DNA from: Treponema sp.
GTDB lineage: Bacteria > Spirochaetota > Spirochaetia > Treponematales > Treponemataceae
Reading direction: 5' to 3'
DNA: 5,093 bases
Assembly: GCA_017613485.1 (NCBI GenBank)
Contig: JAGADS010000129.1
Location: 1-5,093 of the forward strand
Under the pieces are notes generated by a model. It was given only the letters and a program-made list of their open reading frames with translations. It was not told where the DNA came from and did no database searches. Positions 5,063 through 5,093 of this stretch are shown here, piece by piece. Each line of letters begins with the position of its first letter. Positions within the stretch are counted from its first letter, which is position 1. The position numbers and the translations under genes were made by a program.

Positions 5063-5093
5063 TTTAGGCACTGAACTAATATTGACTATTCCA
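5063..5093 (+). repeat. IS right terminal inverted repeat (IRR)
   Basis: It is complementary to 3819-3850, with perfect AGGCACTG at 5066-5073 and TCCA at the tip. It begins 14 bases after the orfB stop codon (5046-5048). The last base of the repeat is the last base of the window. Confidence 0.68.
5082..5087 (+). promoter_or_regulatory. Outward-facing TTGACT -35 box in IRR
   Basis: TTGACT matches the -35 consensus at 5 of 6 positions and points out of the element, six bases from its tip. In a circularised element it would pair with the TATAAT of the left end at 17-bp spacing. In the inserted form it could combine with a chance -10 box in the flanking DNA. Confidence 0.6.

Larger units (their letters stand above)
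3819..5093 (+). mobile_element. IS3-family insertion sequence, apparently complete (about 1275 bp)
   Basis: The element contains orfA and orfB in 0/-1 frames, as is standard for IS3-family copy-out/paste-in transposons. The ends were inferred from imperfect inverted repeats starting TGGA/TCCA and sharing CAGTGCCT about 20 bases inside each tip. The left edge coincides with the point where the PDZ-like reading frame is lost. The right tip is the last base of the window, so target-site duplication cannot be checked; the bases just left of the element are CATC. Both ORFs look intact, all catalytic residues are present and a slippery site is in place, so it may be active. It appears richer in G+C than its AT-rich flanks, consistent with acquisition. 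I did not assign it to an IS3 subgroup. Confidence 0.85.

Overview
The window looks like chromosomal DNA of a host-associated anaerobic bacterium. A Treponema-like spirochaete is my best guess, with Clostridia or Bacteroidales as alternatives. This is inference. The clues are a short Gram-negative-style signal peptide ending in AFA-Q, a strong AAAGGAGG ribosome site, moderate to low G+C outside the insertion sequence, and a gene of the AAA-ATPase-like/PDDEXK_9 family, which is often multi-copy in such genomes. No rRNA, tRNA or housekeeping gene is present to settle it.

Reading along the minus strand, three co-directional genes lie side by side. (1) At 3818-3441 is the 3' part of a gene encoding a PDZ-like C-terminal domain. 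Its 5' part is cut off by an insertion sequence. (2) At 3258-1684 is a complete 524-residue protein with an AAA-like ATPase module and a C-terminal PD-(D/E)XK nuclease-like module. It has an extended -10 promoter placed so close to the ATG that its mRNA should be leaderless. (3) At 1541-1 is the first 513 residues of an exported transglutaminase-like (cysteine peptidase fold) protein with a long Ser/Thr linker, which runs off the left edge. The gaps of 182 and 142 bases, and the separate promoters seen for genes 2 and 3, suggest three transcription units rather than one operon.

The gap between genes 1 and 2 (3259-3440) is mostly a 119-base, highly self-complementary element. On the minus strand it ends in a run of eight T, so it may be a large terminator, a small structured RNA or a short interspersed repeat.

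The right quarter (3819-5093) is a complete IS3-family insertion sequence on the plus strand. It has imperfect terminal inverted repeats, an orfA with a helix-turn-helix and leucine zipper, an orfB with a full D-D-35-E-7-K catalytic set in the -1 frame, and a T TTT TTC slippery site joining them. A TTGACT box near the right tip and a TATAAT box near the left tip would be 17 bp apart if the ends were joined through a 3-bp bridge, giving a circle-junction promoter. The window stops exactly at the inferred right tip. I found no convincing novel multi-gene system. The best leads are the structured 119-base element, the split junction promoter and the leaderless nuclease/ATPase gene.
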